A DNA stretch of 64,000 nucleotides from Blasia pusilla (Eukaryota > Marchantiophyta > Marchantiopsida > Blasiales): positions 2,604,001 to 2,668,000 of the forward strand of contig CM114271.1 of assembly GCA_050084515.1 (NCBI GenBank). The letters are read 5' to 3'. A program made the translations under genes and the position numbers. Within the stretch, counting starts at the first letter, position 1. Each line of letters begins with the position of its first letter. A model generated the notes under the pieces. That model was not told the origin of the DNA. It searched no databases and saw nothing but the letters and a program-made list of their open reading frames with translations. Shown one piece after another: positions 48,108 to 58,703 of the stretch.

Positions 48108-49126
48108 TGTCGTGCGCCTACTCTCCTTGAACGTTAATCTTGTTTTTTGCGGAAGCGTGCGTTCAGTAGGTCACGCTCTCAACGCATCCAAACACGCACT
48201 TTGGTTAGCCGGGACTTGGATCAATCAGCGGGATTACTTTCCGAGCTCTTGTCTCGGACTCTCTCTTCAAGCTCAACCTTCCTAGTTTCACGGTTTCCAA
48301 CACGGGCAAGTCTCGAAAGACTTGGGACAGACTTTCTGGTCGGTTCAGGAACCTGAAACGGCGTTTCGCGCCTAGCGGTTCCAACAGTCCGATGAACATC
48401 CAATGAGTTCCTCACCAAGACTGCACGAAGTGAATCTCGGGTTGGAATCCAAGTGTGGGCGTACAAAGTCCACTCCCTTGGATCAGGTTTGGGTTTGGGT
48501 TTCGCGCCAAACTCCCGTTTCATCCCATGCCTCAAACGCTATTTGTTTGGCGCCCAAAGTGGGTTTCGTTTCCGAGACATCTCAGAGAAGGTACTCCCCT
48601 TACTAGTACTTCTGGGGATCTCGGGGCCCCTACATTTAGGGAAAGACACCGGGCCCCTCCAATTGGCCCTCAACCCGATTGCTCTCTGAATCGTTTTCGG
48701 CCAATATCTCAGCCTGTACTTATGCGTTTGCTGAGATCTTTAGTGCGTTGGAAGCGTCTCAAGATCAGCTTTCCAACGCGCCCTTATTTGTCCCGAACGC
48801 ATCTCGGAGCTCAACGTTATGGGCCTAAACACAGTCAAATTCTCCCAAACGCTAGCCGTGTTCCAAACTGGTTCTCACCTCTTTGGCAACCAACCTCCAA
48901 GACTCAACTCATCTCAAGTCTCGGCTCGCGTTTGGTCTAGGTTTCCTGGTCGCGACCACTAACGCATGAAACGCACAACTCTGTTCCGCGTTTCGTCTCT
49001 TAGACTTTTCCAAGAGACTCTTCCAAACGCCTCTCCAAAGCGCAAACCTCGCGGCATGAGTTCCTTTGAGTTCTGATGTTTCGCTTGGCGCGTATTTGGT
49101 GTTGTTTGGTTATGAGGGTCGTGACA
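48108..49126 (-). repeat. 5' LTR of the chromovirus
   Basis: 1019 bp, beginning TGTCGTGCGCC and ending GGGTCGTGACA in plus orientation. It abuts the primer-binding site on the inner side, which identifies it as the 5' LTR of the minus-strand element. Confidence 0.93.
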
Positions 49127-49235
49127 AGGAGGGCCTCTAACAATCACGTTTCCCATAGCTTGAGCCCATTGTACATGCTCATTGGCTTGGGCACACTACA
49201 AAGTGTTGGACACTCGTTGTCAACAATATAAGAGT

Positions 49236-49482
49236 TGTCACGTCTCTTAGGATAGATCGGTGAGATCTAGTAGAGAGCCTTCGTGAGTAGCGGAGGACAG
49301 GCCCAGTAGGTCGAGGATGACCTGTTGAGTATGTGATCAACTTTCTATTTTTGGTAAGTGGCCCTTGACCTCCTACATGAGGTCAAGAGCCAAGGAGGTG
49401 ACTTGGGAGCATAGGTTACCATGGAGAGAGCTTGGGAGGAGGAAGGGGTATACCTCAAGGAGAGAGATTTAATCTTATTTTA
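49236..49482 (+). repeat. 5' LTR of the methyltransferase element, internally deleted
   Basis: It matches the right LTR from TGTCACG onward. It lacks about 85 bp after GACCTG, lacks most of the stretch after ACCTCAAGGAGAGAG, and ends with AGAGAGATTTAATCTTATTTTAC. The last ~120 bp of the right LTR (the GATATTTTGGTAC...CGACA part) are absent. No convincing primer-binding site follows. Confidence 0.65.
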
Positions 49483-51101
49483 CAAAGAGAGAGTGAGAGA
49501 GCTTCTGTTTTTGCACGTTGGGGACCGTGTTCCCCGTTTAGCAGCTCACCGGAGCAAGGGCTGCTTTGATTGTTCTTTGCATTTGCCGATTTTTCGTGTG
49601 GAAGAGTGGCGCGCGGAAGCGTTGCCCAATTTCTGATAGGGATTGATTATGGGGGCAGGTTGCCCCATGCCGGTGCTCTCGGGAGCACCATGTAGCTTGC
49701 TGATTTGTATTTTTACAGGTTTTACATTTTTTTGAGGAGAAATCAGGGCGGAAGCGCAACCAAATTTTATGTAGGAGAAAGAGACATTGGGCTTCACGAC
49801 TGTCCCTGTCAGTTTTTACTCAAATGTTTGATTCCAAATATTTTTTATGATGTTGTAGATTTTGAAGTTTTGCACATTGTACAACAAACAATGCGCAATT
49901 TGAAGTTGCGAGCAAAAAGTTATGGTCAATCTTGCAAAACTTCCATTGCTAGGCGATTTTTAGGGTTAAATTGTTCAAACCCTAAACCAGCCGCCGCGCC
50001 AGCGGCAATTGTCTCCGTCATAGTCACCGTTAAGTTTCAACCATCACCGTCGATGCTCAACCGTCACCGTCACCGTCACCATCAACAGTCCGTCGTCACC
50101 ATTAATGGTCAACCGTCACCGTCAACGGTCCACCGTCCATCGTCGGTCGCTGCCGTCGCCTAGCGCTGCTCATAGCCACGTTCGGCCGTTGTCCACCCTT
50201 TGGTTTCTATTGCCGCCATTATGGAGTGGAGGGTCTTCCACGACCACCGTTGATTCTCTGACTTGCGCCGCCACCACGTACTTTGGTTTGGCCGCCACCG
50301 TCATCGCAGTTTCGTCATCAACCAGTGATGGTAGGTGACCTCGAGTTATGGTGTTTGAGTTTTTCATTTCATGTTTCTATGTTGTGATTGGTAGCTTCTC
50401 AACAACGATCGAGAACCGTGCCGTGACACCCATAGCCGCAACGCGCTGCCGATTGCCGCGTCGTGCCGCTCGTGGCCGCACCGCATTGTCTCGATCGCGG
50501 AGCCGCTCCTTCACTAAGGAGCAGAGCGTGTGAATTTTTGATTGAGTAGGGTATGCCGCCAAGTGCCGCACGCCATTCCTGAGTGCCGTGCCGTTTGTAG
50601 CCGCTCCGTGCCGCGAGTGCCGCACTGGACCATTGGACCTGCAACGCACATCGAGGAGGTTTGAGCACCGTCAATACGAGAGGAGTACGACTTGCTCATT
50701 GGAGGAGTTGTCTTTACGACCAAGTTGGGGTCGAGATTTGCAATTACCGAGGAGCGACATCAATATTATTGTCAGGTTACCCATTCTGGTCTCTTACCCT
50801 TCACGTATGAGGGATTTCCGAATATTGGGAAGTTATTTGGGATATTGGGTTTCGTGTTGATGCTAGGAGCATCGATGATGTATGGGTTTAGGGGACATAG
50901 ACTTGTGTGGGATGTCCAAAGTTGAGGATGGTTTGTTGATGAGATGATAGATAAGTGATTTTCCCCACCACGCTGCTTGTTGCCGCACAACACACGTCTT
51001 AGTGAGAGAGTGTAGATTGAGTGCCGCATGTTTAGTTTGAGTGATTGAGGGATTACTCGCGAGATTGAGAGTGATCGTGTGAGAGGGGCACAAGGGCCAT
51101 C
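49483..51101 (+). other. Leader region of the methyltransferase element
   Basis: About 1.6 kb lies between LTR and gag with no conserved protein. At 50020-50150 the words (A/T)CACCGT and CAACCGTCACCGTC recur many times, and at 50400-50660 TGCCG(C/T) words recur, a compositional bias unlike the rest. No tRNA-complementary site was found near the LTR. Antisense and sense frames of up to ~150 codons appear non-coding. Confidence 0.4.
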
Positions 51102-53107
51102 ATGGCATCCTTTCGGGATTTTGAGAGGCGAGGTAGTGGACCTGAGAGTAGCTCAAGAGGGTTTACCCGGAGTGGTGCGAGGTTTCGAGGGTCTCCATGT
51201 GAAGGACCACCTCGATCTCCTTTTGTGTCATCTTCAAACGAGGGGGAGCGTGTAGAGGAGTGTGTTAGTGATCCACCGTACACATTGAGTGGTCGTTGGG
51301 CGTACGAGATGGACGACCGGGATAGAGGACCACGTAGGTTTTCGGATGCTATAGGCACTATAGAGCTACACGACTTCATTGCGGAGTTTAAGAGTTGGTG
51401 TGACTCACAACGGGCTAGGTATTGTAAAGAGTTCAACATGTTTACGACATGGAACGGTATGTTCTATTATTTAGAGGGGGCGCCCATGGACGATTACCAT
51501 GAGTTCTCCCACAGTTATGCCCAAGAGATTGAGGCATTGCGACTCTACTATGACCCACACTATGTGTCATAGACGGAGCCGTTCCCAGATGAGGAGGAGG
51601 AGTCAAGAGAGGTTATTTCCTCTTCCACTAGTGACATTTTAGGAGGGGTCTCTCTCACTGGAGCAGTTGCACCGTCTAGTCGGATTCGTCCCACGTTCAA
51701 CCTGTGGTTGAGTTCTTTGTTGAGTTGAGGGCAAGCTACCAGGAGGTACGGACGGAGAAGTTGCGGAGCATCCACAACTTCCAGAGGCGCCCGAGTGAGA
51801 GTTTGCTTGAGGCTTACACTCACTTGCGCCGGTTGATCAACGTCACTCAGGGGTGACAAAGGCTCAGGCTATCCAGTCATGGTACGCGATGTTGGACCGG
51901 ACCCTACAGACACGGGTACGGGAGGGGATGCTTCTTATGAACACCTCCCCTATATTGAGAGATGTTGTTAGGACTGTCAAGAACATTGAGCGCAATATGG
52001 AGGAGGAGAGCGTAGCCACCATGGGTTCTAGGCGAGAGCAGTCACGATTGTCTGCACCACATGTGCAGCAATGTGGACTTCGAGATAGGTCGAGTGTGGC
52101 ACCACGAGCTGAGGGAAGATACCGGGAGGGCGTGCCACAGAGACATGCGCCCTCATATGCGGCTTTGCAGCAGCCGCCTACTATTACTTGTTGGTCATGT
52201 GGTGGAGCCCATCATCAGCGCGATTGCACTCGTCAGGGTCACGGATGTATGCCTCAGCATGGAGGAGGAGATGTTGCTACACCAAGAGGTTATCAATGTG
52301 ACTATTGTCAGAGGTATGGTCATACACGCGCCAGGTGTTTCAGTTTACATCTTGAGTTACATGCGGACCAAGGGCTAGAGAGGGCACCAGAGCGAGTAGC
52401 CAGTCCGGGTGCGCTAGAGATCATGCACCAAGTGGTCTTGTTGGGGGACGAGGAGCTCGAGTTGCTCGACATGGTGGTGGAGCTGCTTATGGAGGAGGTA
52501 GAGTACAACCACCTAGACGCGCCGACAGAGACACCGGACGTGAGGCTGGGATGGCTGTTCAGATACAGCAGCTACATGAGCAAATTGCCGCTATGGCATT
52601 GAGGTTACTCGATGCCGGATCCGTAGAATCGACATCATATGGAGCAACCAGAGTTATGGAGGATCCTGGTTGGATGTGCGGGGTTGCCCAGATGGAGGCC
52701 GCCGCGGTTGTGACGCGTGGAGCAACCGCAAAGTTGGATCCACAGCGAGGGGAAGCCATGAAACACACTAGGCTTCCTCAGTCTTTCACGTTGTCCAAGG
52801 CGATGAGGACTCCATCCATGGGTCCTTATCAGAGTTCCTGGAGAGTTGGTGATGTTGTTAGTGTGCAGGCACGGAGAGCGATGGGAGAAGCAAGTGCGAC
52901 GACTCCTATTGTTGATGCTCATGAGGTGCATGTTTCGAGCACGTTGTTGGGGGCGGCCACTGTTGTGTACCGCACTCCTTTATTTTCTGCTTCCGATGTT
53001 ATGACGTTGGGGGGTACGTCGGCGAGGCTTTTCGGCTGGCCGCTTCACTATGTGAGCGCAGAGGTGGAGTTCCTGCATCATGTTCAGAGGTGATTGCAGA
53101 GGAGGTG
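51102..53107 (+). pseudogene. gag: Gag-like polyprotein region with two zinc knuckles
   Basis: The ATG at 51102 (MASFRDFERRG) opens a 156-codon frame ending in TAG at 51570; the same frame goes on with acidic sequence (EPFPDEEEESREV), suggesting the stop is a mutation. After a frameshift, 51704 onward has RTEKLRSIHNFQRRPSESLL, the conserved end of a retroviral-type capsid. Frame 51853-52602 has CWSCGGAHHQRDC (CX2CX3HX4C, about 52189) and CDYCQRYGHTRARC (CX2CX4HX4C, about 52291): two nucleocapsid zinc knuckles. The segment 52551-53093 is open but unrecognised. Confidence 0.78.
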
Positions 53108-53664
53108 ATGGACCTGCCCTTGGAGCGAGTGATCGGCGCGTCCATGTCAGATTCATGGCAGGCTGTGGCTGCTAGGATGGCGGAGATGCCCGCTAGATCC
53201 GCGATAGAGCGTGCCATGGCTTCTCCTGGTGTTGTGTTGTTGGATAACTAGGGAGAGGTCTTCCACTTGGTGAGTCCCGGAGGTAGAGCTTTTAAGCCGC
53301 AGCGCGTCTTGTTGGATTTAGGAGCGCAACCCCTGATGTTGGGGAAAACGTCATTTAGAGGATTGGGCTTGACGAGAGTCAATGTGGAGCGTTGTCCATT
53401 CTGTGTACAGACATCCTTGGATGGCGCGAGTACCACACAGTATATCACCCGAGAGGAGTTCGTGGTGAGGATTCGCCCTGGACATCCTACAGATAAGTCG
53501 GTGGTGCGAGCCAAGGCGATAGTGATTGATGCAGAGTCCTACGACGTCTTAGTTGGTGGAGCAATGTTATACCCGATGGGGTTTTCCCTGGATTACTGGG
53601 AGGAGTCAGCGTCCTACACACCAGGATGGCAGTCAGATGATGGGCGCCTTAGCTCATTACACGT
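53108..53664 (+). pseudogene. pol: Aspartic-protease-like domain of the methyltransferase element
   Basis: One frame from 53108 holds MDLPLERVIGASMSD, a TAG at about 53249, then a retropepsin-like domain: FKPQRVLLDLGAQPLMLG (active site DLGA in place of DTGA/DSGA) and SYDVLVGGAMLYPMG near 53550, matching the second conserved region of gypsy proteases. It would cut the polyprotein. Because the canonical Thr/Ser after the Asp is Leu, activity is doubtful even without the stop. Confidence 0.65.
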
Positions 53665-55010
53665 TTGATTCACAAGTGCAATGATCGAGCGATGGCCAAG
53701 AGAGTGGCGACCTTAGCAACATTTAGCAGTGCCATCACTTGGCCTAGTGATTTGATTGAGGGACATGTCCATGCAGAAGATACCCCCGTTCGGGACATTT
53801 CTATGGAGAGGAGTGTTATGGTAGGCGCATCATTCCGTGGAGGAGAGGTGCGGTTGTGGGGCTCGACTGAGGAGCTTCGACGATTTGCAAATGAGCACGT
53901 GCAGACCGCGTGGAGCGAGATGTTTGCACCAAAGCGTGATGGGTCTGAGGAACCCGAGGTAGCAGGGAGTGCTACGCTGACACCCTTGGATACCACACCC
54001 ATTGTGTGGCGTATTCTGGAGGAGGATATTCATGTGTTAGATCTCTTTGGAGGGATAAGCACCGGGTTAGCTGTTGTTTTGCAAGCAGGAGTGCGACTGC
54101 ATCAGTACCTGTATGTGGAGAGTGATGATGTTGCAAGGCGCCTCTCACTACGACATGTGGCGCAGTTATGCCTACGTTTTCCCAACTTGTTGTCTGCATT
54201 CGCAGTACAGGGGTTCCAGAGTTCCCTACCGAGGGATATTTCGTTGCTGGGGGTGCAGGACTTGGAGCGGGTAGGGACCATTGATTTGGTCATTGCAGGT
54301 TGGCCATGTCAAGGTCAATCGAGTGCTGGACGAGGCATCGGGTTGGTTGACACTCGATCCATGTTATTTTGGGAGATGTTGAGGGTCTTGAGATATTTGC
54401 AGGAGCATCAGTCCCATTCTCCGACTTACATTCTGGAGAATGTACCGATCTTGGGCGATTCAAGGTCACGGGTGGTGACGAGTGCACATCAGGTGCGTGC
54501 CTAGATCGGCCTAGCATTAGTTTTGAATGCGGCGAGTGTGGGTTCTCGAGCACATTGCCCGCGTCTATGGTGGACAAACATGGTACCACACGAGGTGTTG
54601 CGGAGGGCGTATGCAAGAGTAGAGCACCCCTCCCACTTGTTAGTGGATTCCATTCAGGATCCGGGCATCGATCATAGGCAATAAGGCACGATGATCGACC
54701 ATCATTGACTGTGGTCAACAGGGTAGGCCGGCCACGAGCAACTTTTCCCACGTTTGTGAATTTTCCCGGTTCCTATGCATACAAGGAGGCCAATCTTGGC
54801 TTCGTTTGGGATGATCAGGTTCAGAGGTTGGTGGAGCCCAACGCCGACGAGAGAGAGTGGGCGATGGGATTTCCCACAAGAGTGATGGCACTACCGTCAG
54901 TGTCAGAGGCATCACGACGCCATGTCTTGGGTCACGCAATGGACCTGAACTGCTTGACATGGATCTTCAGCTTGGGAGTGGCTGGAGCAACGTTGCATGA
55001 GATTGCGACA
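53665..55010 (+). pseudogene. DNMT3-like DNA (cytosine-5) methyltransferase captured by the retroelement
   Basis: It would transfer a methyl group from S-adenosylmethionine to cytosine C5 in DNA. Motif I is VLDLFGGISTG (54034-54066). Motif IV is GWPCQGQSSAG, with the catalytic Cys codon at 54307-54309. Motif VI is ILENV (ENV at 54436-54444). Motif VIII is GSRAHCPRLWWTN (54541-54579). A short target-recognition segment is followed in another frame by motif IX, RPRATFPTFVN (from 54729), then EREWAMGFP, and motif X, SRRHVLGHAMD (about 54909-54942). The short recognition region, the AH.PRLWW form of motif VIII and the FP.FVN...GFP...R..LG order resemble DNMT3 rather than DNMT1/MET1; the PCQ form is shared with other families. 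Motif order is not permuted as in plant DRM. A TAG (54502) and a frameshift (54680-54705) break it; all catalytic motifs are kept. It sits between protease and RT, in pol. Confidence 0.85.
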
Positions 55011-55317
55011 CATCACAGCGGTTGCGTTGGTGAGCCCCATGCCTACCGAGACGGTGGAGGCAGTGGCTGGGGGCGAGACTCGAGGAGATCGACACACCAA
55101 GGGAGATCAGGAGAGACACCCTTGGACTTCTTGGGATGTTTTGCAGGTACGCTAGGAGATGATAGCCACAGCGTCGAGCGTGGTTTAGGGCAATTCATGT
55201 GGAGGAGATCAGAGTTTGCAGTTGGTTGCAGGAGAGCGGCCAAGTGTTGGTGTTCGAGATAGGGTTGCACCATAGCAACCATCGATACCCGCGTCGGAGA
55301 GTCCTACCGCAGTCACG

Positions 55318-56800
55318 ATGGAGACTTGGGAGCCAGATATGGGCCCTAAGTTTATAGGAGAAGAGCGGCACCGGATACATCAGTTCCTTAGGAGTTATAG
55401 AAGCTGCTTTGCATTTAGCATGGAGTATTTGGGTACTCTGAAGGGATCATGGATCCACATTGAGTTGTCGAGTGATACGCCAATCTTCCAACAATCCTAC
55501 AGGTATAGTGATATGGAGAGGGCTCTGATTCAGAGTAGAAGCCAGGACTTGGTTGGAGCATGACGAGTGGAGATGTCGCATGGGGAGTATGCATCTGCCA
55601 TTGTCATGCATGCCAAGAAGGATGTGCATGGCAACTGGATGGATAGGCGGATGTGTGGGGATTATCGGCTTATCAATCGGCGGACGAAGTCTGATAGGTA
55701 TTCCAAGCCCACTCCAGAGGAGATCTTTGATGCGATTGGTCACCCAAAGGTCTTTAGTTCATTGGATTTGTGAGCCGGATACCATTAGCTGCCTATCAGA
55801 TTGGAGCACAAGCAAAAGACGGCATTTTGGGGCATCGATCCTCACGGGAAGGATTGTTTATACCAGTGGCCGTTCTTGCCATTTGGGTTAAAGAATGCCC
55901 CGGCTGAGTTTCAGAGGGTCATGGATAGGATCTTGGCAGGTCAGGATTTTGCTAGGTGTTACAATGATGACATCGTAGTCTTTAGTGCCACAGTTGAAGA
56001 GCATGAGCGACATCTAGAGGAGGTGTTTCGACGATTGCAGTTACATGGGCTGAAGCTACATCCAAGAAAGTGTAAGTTCTTCTACGACCAGATTGAGTAC
56101 TTGGGTCATACGATATACCCATGTGGCCTTGGTGTTCAGCAGACAAAGGTAGAGGCTATTTCACGCATTCCCCGCCCTACAGATGTGAGCCGCGTTCGTG
56201 CATTCATGGGATTGGCGAACTTCTATCGGCGGTACGTCAAGCAATTCAGTTTGATTGCGAAGCCACCGACCTTGCTGACCAAGATGGATCATGAGTGGCA
56301 CTGGGGGGATGAGCAGGAGCAAGCATTTCAGCTGCTCAAGGACAGATTGACGTCTGCGCCCATCTTGAGGAGACCGATCAGGGGGGGTTCCTTTCCAATT
56401 GCACATAGATTGGAGCATGTTGGGGCTTGGAGTGGCGCTCACCCAACATGATGATGAGGGTAGAGAGTTCGTGATGGCTTATGCTAGCCGTTCGAACAAC
56501 GTTGCAGAGGCCAAGTATAGCTCGTATGAGGATGAGTGTTTGGCTATGATGTGGGCTGTCGCACATTTTAGGTGTTACTTATTCGGAAATCCCTTTACCA
56601 TCATCACTGATTATCAACCACTAAATTGGTTGATGGAGTCCGAAAAGCTTACACGGAAGCTTGCAAGATGGGCTCTGTTGCTACAGGAGTACGATTTTTA
56701 GGTGGTACATCGACCAGGGATGGTCAACTAGGATGCAGATGGGCTAAGTTGTAACCCATGCCCGAGTGAGCGAGGTGAGACTGGAGCTTGATGGCATGGA
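55318..56800 (+). pseudogene. pol: Reverse transcriptase and RNase H of the methyltransferase element
   Basis: The frame from 55318 covers the RT: YASAIVMHAKKDVHGNW, RMCGDYRLINRRT, FSSLDL, LPFGLKNAPAEFQRVMD, the catalytic box CYNDDIVVFS (YNDD rather than the usual YIDD/YVDD) and the YLGHTIYPCGLGV connection with FMGLANFYRRYV. Stops lie at 55561 (TGA) and in the GYH block (TGA and TAG, about 55770-55790). A frameshift near 56395 leads to RNase H: HIDWSMLGLGVAL, YSSYEDECLAMMWAVAHFR and TIITDYQPLNWL, then a TAG (56699). Confidence 0.92.
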
Positions 56801-57049
56801 GAGAGTGATGAGGAGTTAGTGCCAGGATGGCACGCGTCAACCTATTTAGGCTTGTTGGCTATGGAGAGCCAAAGTGTGGAGACTTTGATAGCGAGGTCTG
56901 ATGGAGAGTCCTTGGATCCCAAGGCCAATGAGGAGACGACATGTGGCCGAGATATTCATGATGATGGAGTAGTCTTGGAGTATCTGCGTACTGGCAGCGT
57001 TGCGATTACAATGGGTGCTAGAGAGCGGGATTGGGTCCTATAGCGGGCT

Positions 57050-58252
57050 AAACGGTTCCGCTGGGAGGGGACACATGTGTTGCAAGTGTGGGAGAATGAT
57101 AGAGTGCGTGTAGTGCCTCATCCTTTGCACAGAGCACATTTGGTGCATCATGCCCACAAGGAGTTTGGTCATTTTGGAGTGAAGCAGACATATAGCTTGC
57201 TCCAGATTCAATATTGGTATCGAGGCATGCAGAGTGACGTTTAGCAGTTTGTTGTCAGATGCATGGTGTGTGATTGAGTCTAAGCATCGTTCAATGCTCT
57301 AACTCCACATTTGCATCCACTTCTGATCATGGGTTTAGGTTATAGATGGAGTTTGGATTTTGCAGGACCTTTGCCTTTGACGGAGCACCATAGTGGTTAT
57401 GTATTGGTGATGGTCGAGCACTTCTCAAAGTGGATAGAGTTGGTTGCATTGCCTGACAAAGCGAGTGAAGGAGTAGCGTATGCCTTCCTAGATCGAGTGC
57501 TGAGTCATTACGGCGCACCAACTGAGGTGTTGACAGACCAGGGTACAGAGTTTCGCGGAGAGTTTCAGGCCTTATATGATTAGGCACTGATCGACCACCG
57601 CACTACTTCGCGAGATCATCCTGAGTCGGATGGACTAGCGGAGTGGGTTGTGCAGACGGTGAAGAGAGGACTACGCAAGTATGGCTTGAAGAGAGGTCAT
57701 CTAGGAGATTGGGACCTTCAGTTTCCGTGGTTGGCGATGGGATACAGATTCAGCAGGCAGACATCCTTAGCGTCTTTCTCACCGTACTTGTTGCTTTATG
57801 GCCGTGAGCCAGATTTACCTACGGCCATTCGTTGAGATACTGGTGAGGTGTTGAACCTTGATGACCCTGATGTATGGATGCAAGCATGTTCTGAGAGGGT
57901 TGAGTTGTTTCGAAGAGTCATGCCCATGGCGTTTGAGAACTTGGCGATTGCGCAACATCGGGATACGTTGAGGTATGCGACTATTCGGGGAGGTGGTTAT
58001 CGACCTCCTATCCGGAGGTTTCATCAAGGAGACTATGTCTACTTGCAGCACACGGCATCCACGACGTTGGATGTGACTACAAGGCACACCATCTTGAGAG
58101 TGCGTGAGGTTTTGCCATATGGTGTTCTCTTATTAGAGGGACGCGATGGTATGGTTTGGAAGGACCATGTGCGTAACTATGCGCCATGTCATCTTCCGAA
58201 CATTGATGGTACAATTGATCCGAGCTTAGCAATAGTTCCTCTAGGCTTGCGG
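57050..58252 (+). pseudogene. pol: Integrase of the methyltransferase element
   Basis: One frame, continuous with RNase H, has the H2C2 zinc domain (HHAHKEFGHFG ... CMVC, about 57148-57270), then the catalytic core: WSLDFAGPL (Asp), LTDQGTEF (Asp) and SDGLAEW (Glu), so the DDE triad is present. The C-terminal part has FHQGDYVYLQ and ILRVREVLPYGVLLLEGRDG, an SH3-like fold region. In-frame stops: TAG 57041, TAG near 57242, TGA and TAA near 57275-57283, TAG 57581, TGA 57833. From 57836 to the end of the PHD finger the frame is open. Confidence 0.9.
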
Positions 58253-58393
58253 TGTATGTTTTGTGGTTCCGCCCGTGGTGCAGCTACTATGCTAGTATGT
58301 GATGGATGTTCGAGAGGATGGCATATGGCATGTTTGACGCCATCTCTCACTAGGATTCCTCAGGGACGATGGATGTGTCCCAAATGTACATAG
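58253..58393 (+). CDS. C-terminal PHD finger of the retroelement integrase polyprotein
   Basis: PHD fingers are zinc modules that usually read the histone H3 N-terminal tail. Here the last 46 codons of the pol frame give the full Cys4-His-Cys3 pattern: CMFC, then CDGC, then H in RGWHMAC, then CPKC just before the stop. The Trp two residues before the second-last zinc pair (RWMC), usual in PHD fingers, is present. It follows the integrase C-terminal domain in frame without a break, occupying the place of a chromodomain in chromoviruses, so the likely role is to guide the integration complex to particular chromatin. Binding preference cannot be told by eye. Confidence 0.88.
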   Translation, partial: CMFCGSARGAATMLVCDGCSRGWHMACLTPSLTRIPQGRWMCPKCT

Positions 58394-58703
58394 AGTAGGT
58401 AGTTCTACATTTCGACTTGTGTCTTTGACATGGATGACAAGAAGTCGACTAACGATAGGGCCACATGAGCACCCGATCTTCTTGCTCTTAGCGTCCAAGA
58501 GATGTATATCATGGTAGGTAGGGATAGATGGCTATCTGGAATTAGAGGGACCTAACCACCAGCTAAGGGGGCGATTGGAGATATTTTGGTACTTCTTGTC
58601 TTGTTGTTTGGATGTCATGAGTTAGTAGGGGATCGTGCGTGTTTGTGTGTGTGTTCAGTGACAGCAATTTATGTTGTGTAGCGATGTGTATGCGCACGAC
58701 AGT
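58394..58703 (+). repeat. 3' non-coding part with an extra copy of the LTR end
   Basis: The segment 58580-58702 (GATATTTTGGTACTTCTTGTC ... GTATGCGCACGACAG) is nearly the same as the last ~120 bp of the right LTR (59215-59337), so the end of the LTR is present twice, once just before the LTR starts. A purine-rich AGCTAAGGGGGCGATTGGAG (58561-58580) directly before the first copy could be the polypurine tract. Confidence 0.7.

Larger units (their letters stand above)
42154..49126 (-). mobile_element. Chromovirus (Ty3/gypsy LTR retrotransposon), nearly full length
   Basis: Two similar LTRs flank an internal region that reads gag, RT, RNase H, integrase, chromodomain on the minus strand. AGGAG at 42149-42153 is repeated exactly at 49127-49131: a 5-bp target-site duplication. 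LTR ends are TGTCG...CGACA (left) and TGTCGTG...CGTGACA (right). The LTRs are close to identical apart from scattered substitutions and small indels, so the insertion is fairly young. The coding region nevertheless has frameshifts, stops and a lost protease, so this copy cannot move by itself. Related solo LTR and fragment: 32745-33750 and 30459-30770. Confidence 0.95.

Noticed and set aside
51053-54751. Many minus-strand frames of 60-150 codons across the methyltransferase element
   Set aside because: They are antisense shadows of the gag/pol reading frames and contain no domains.
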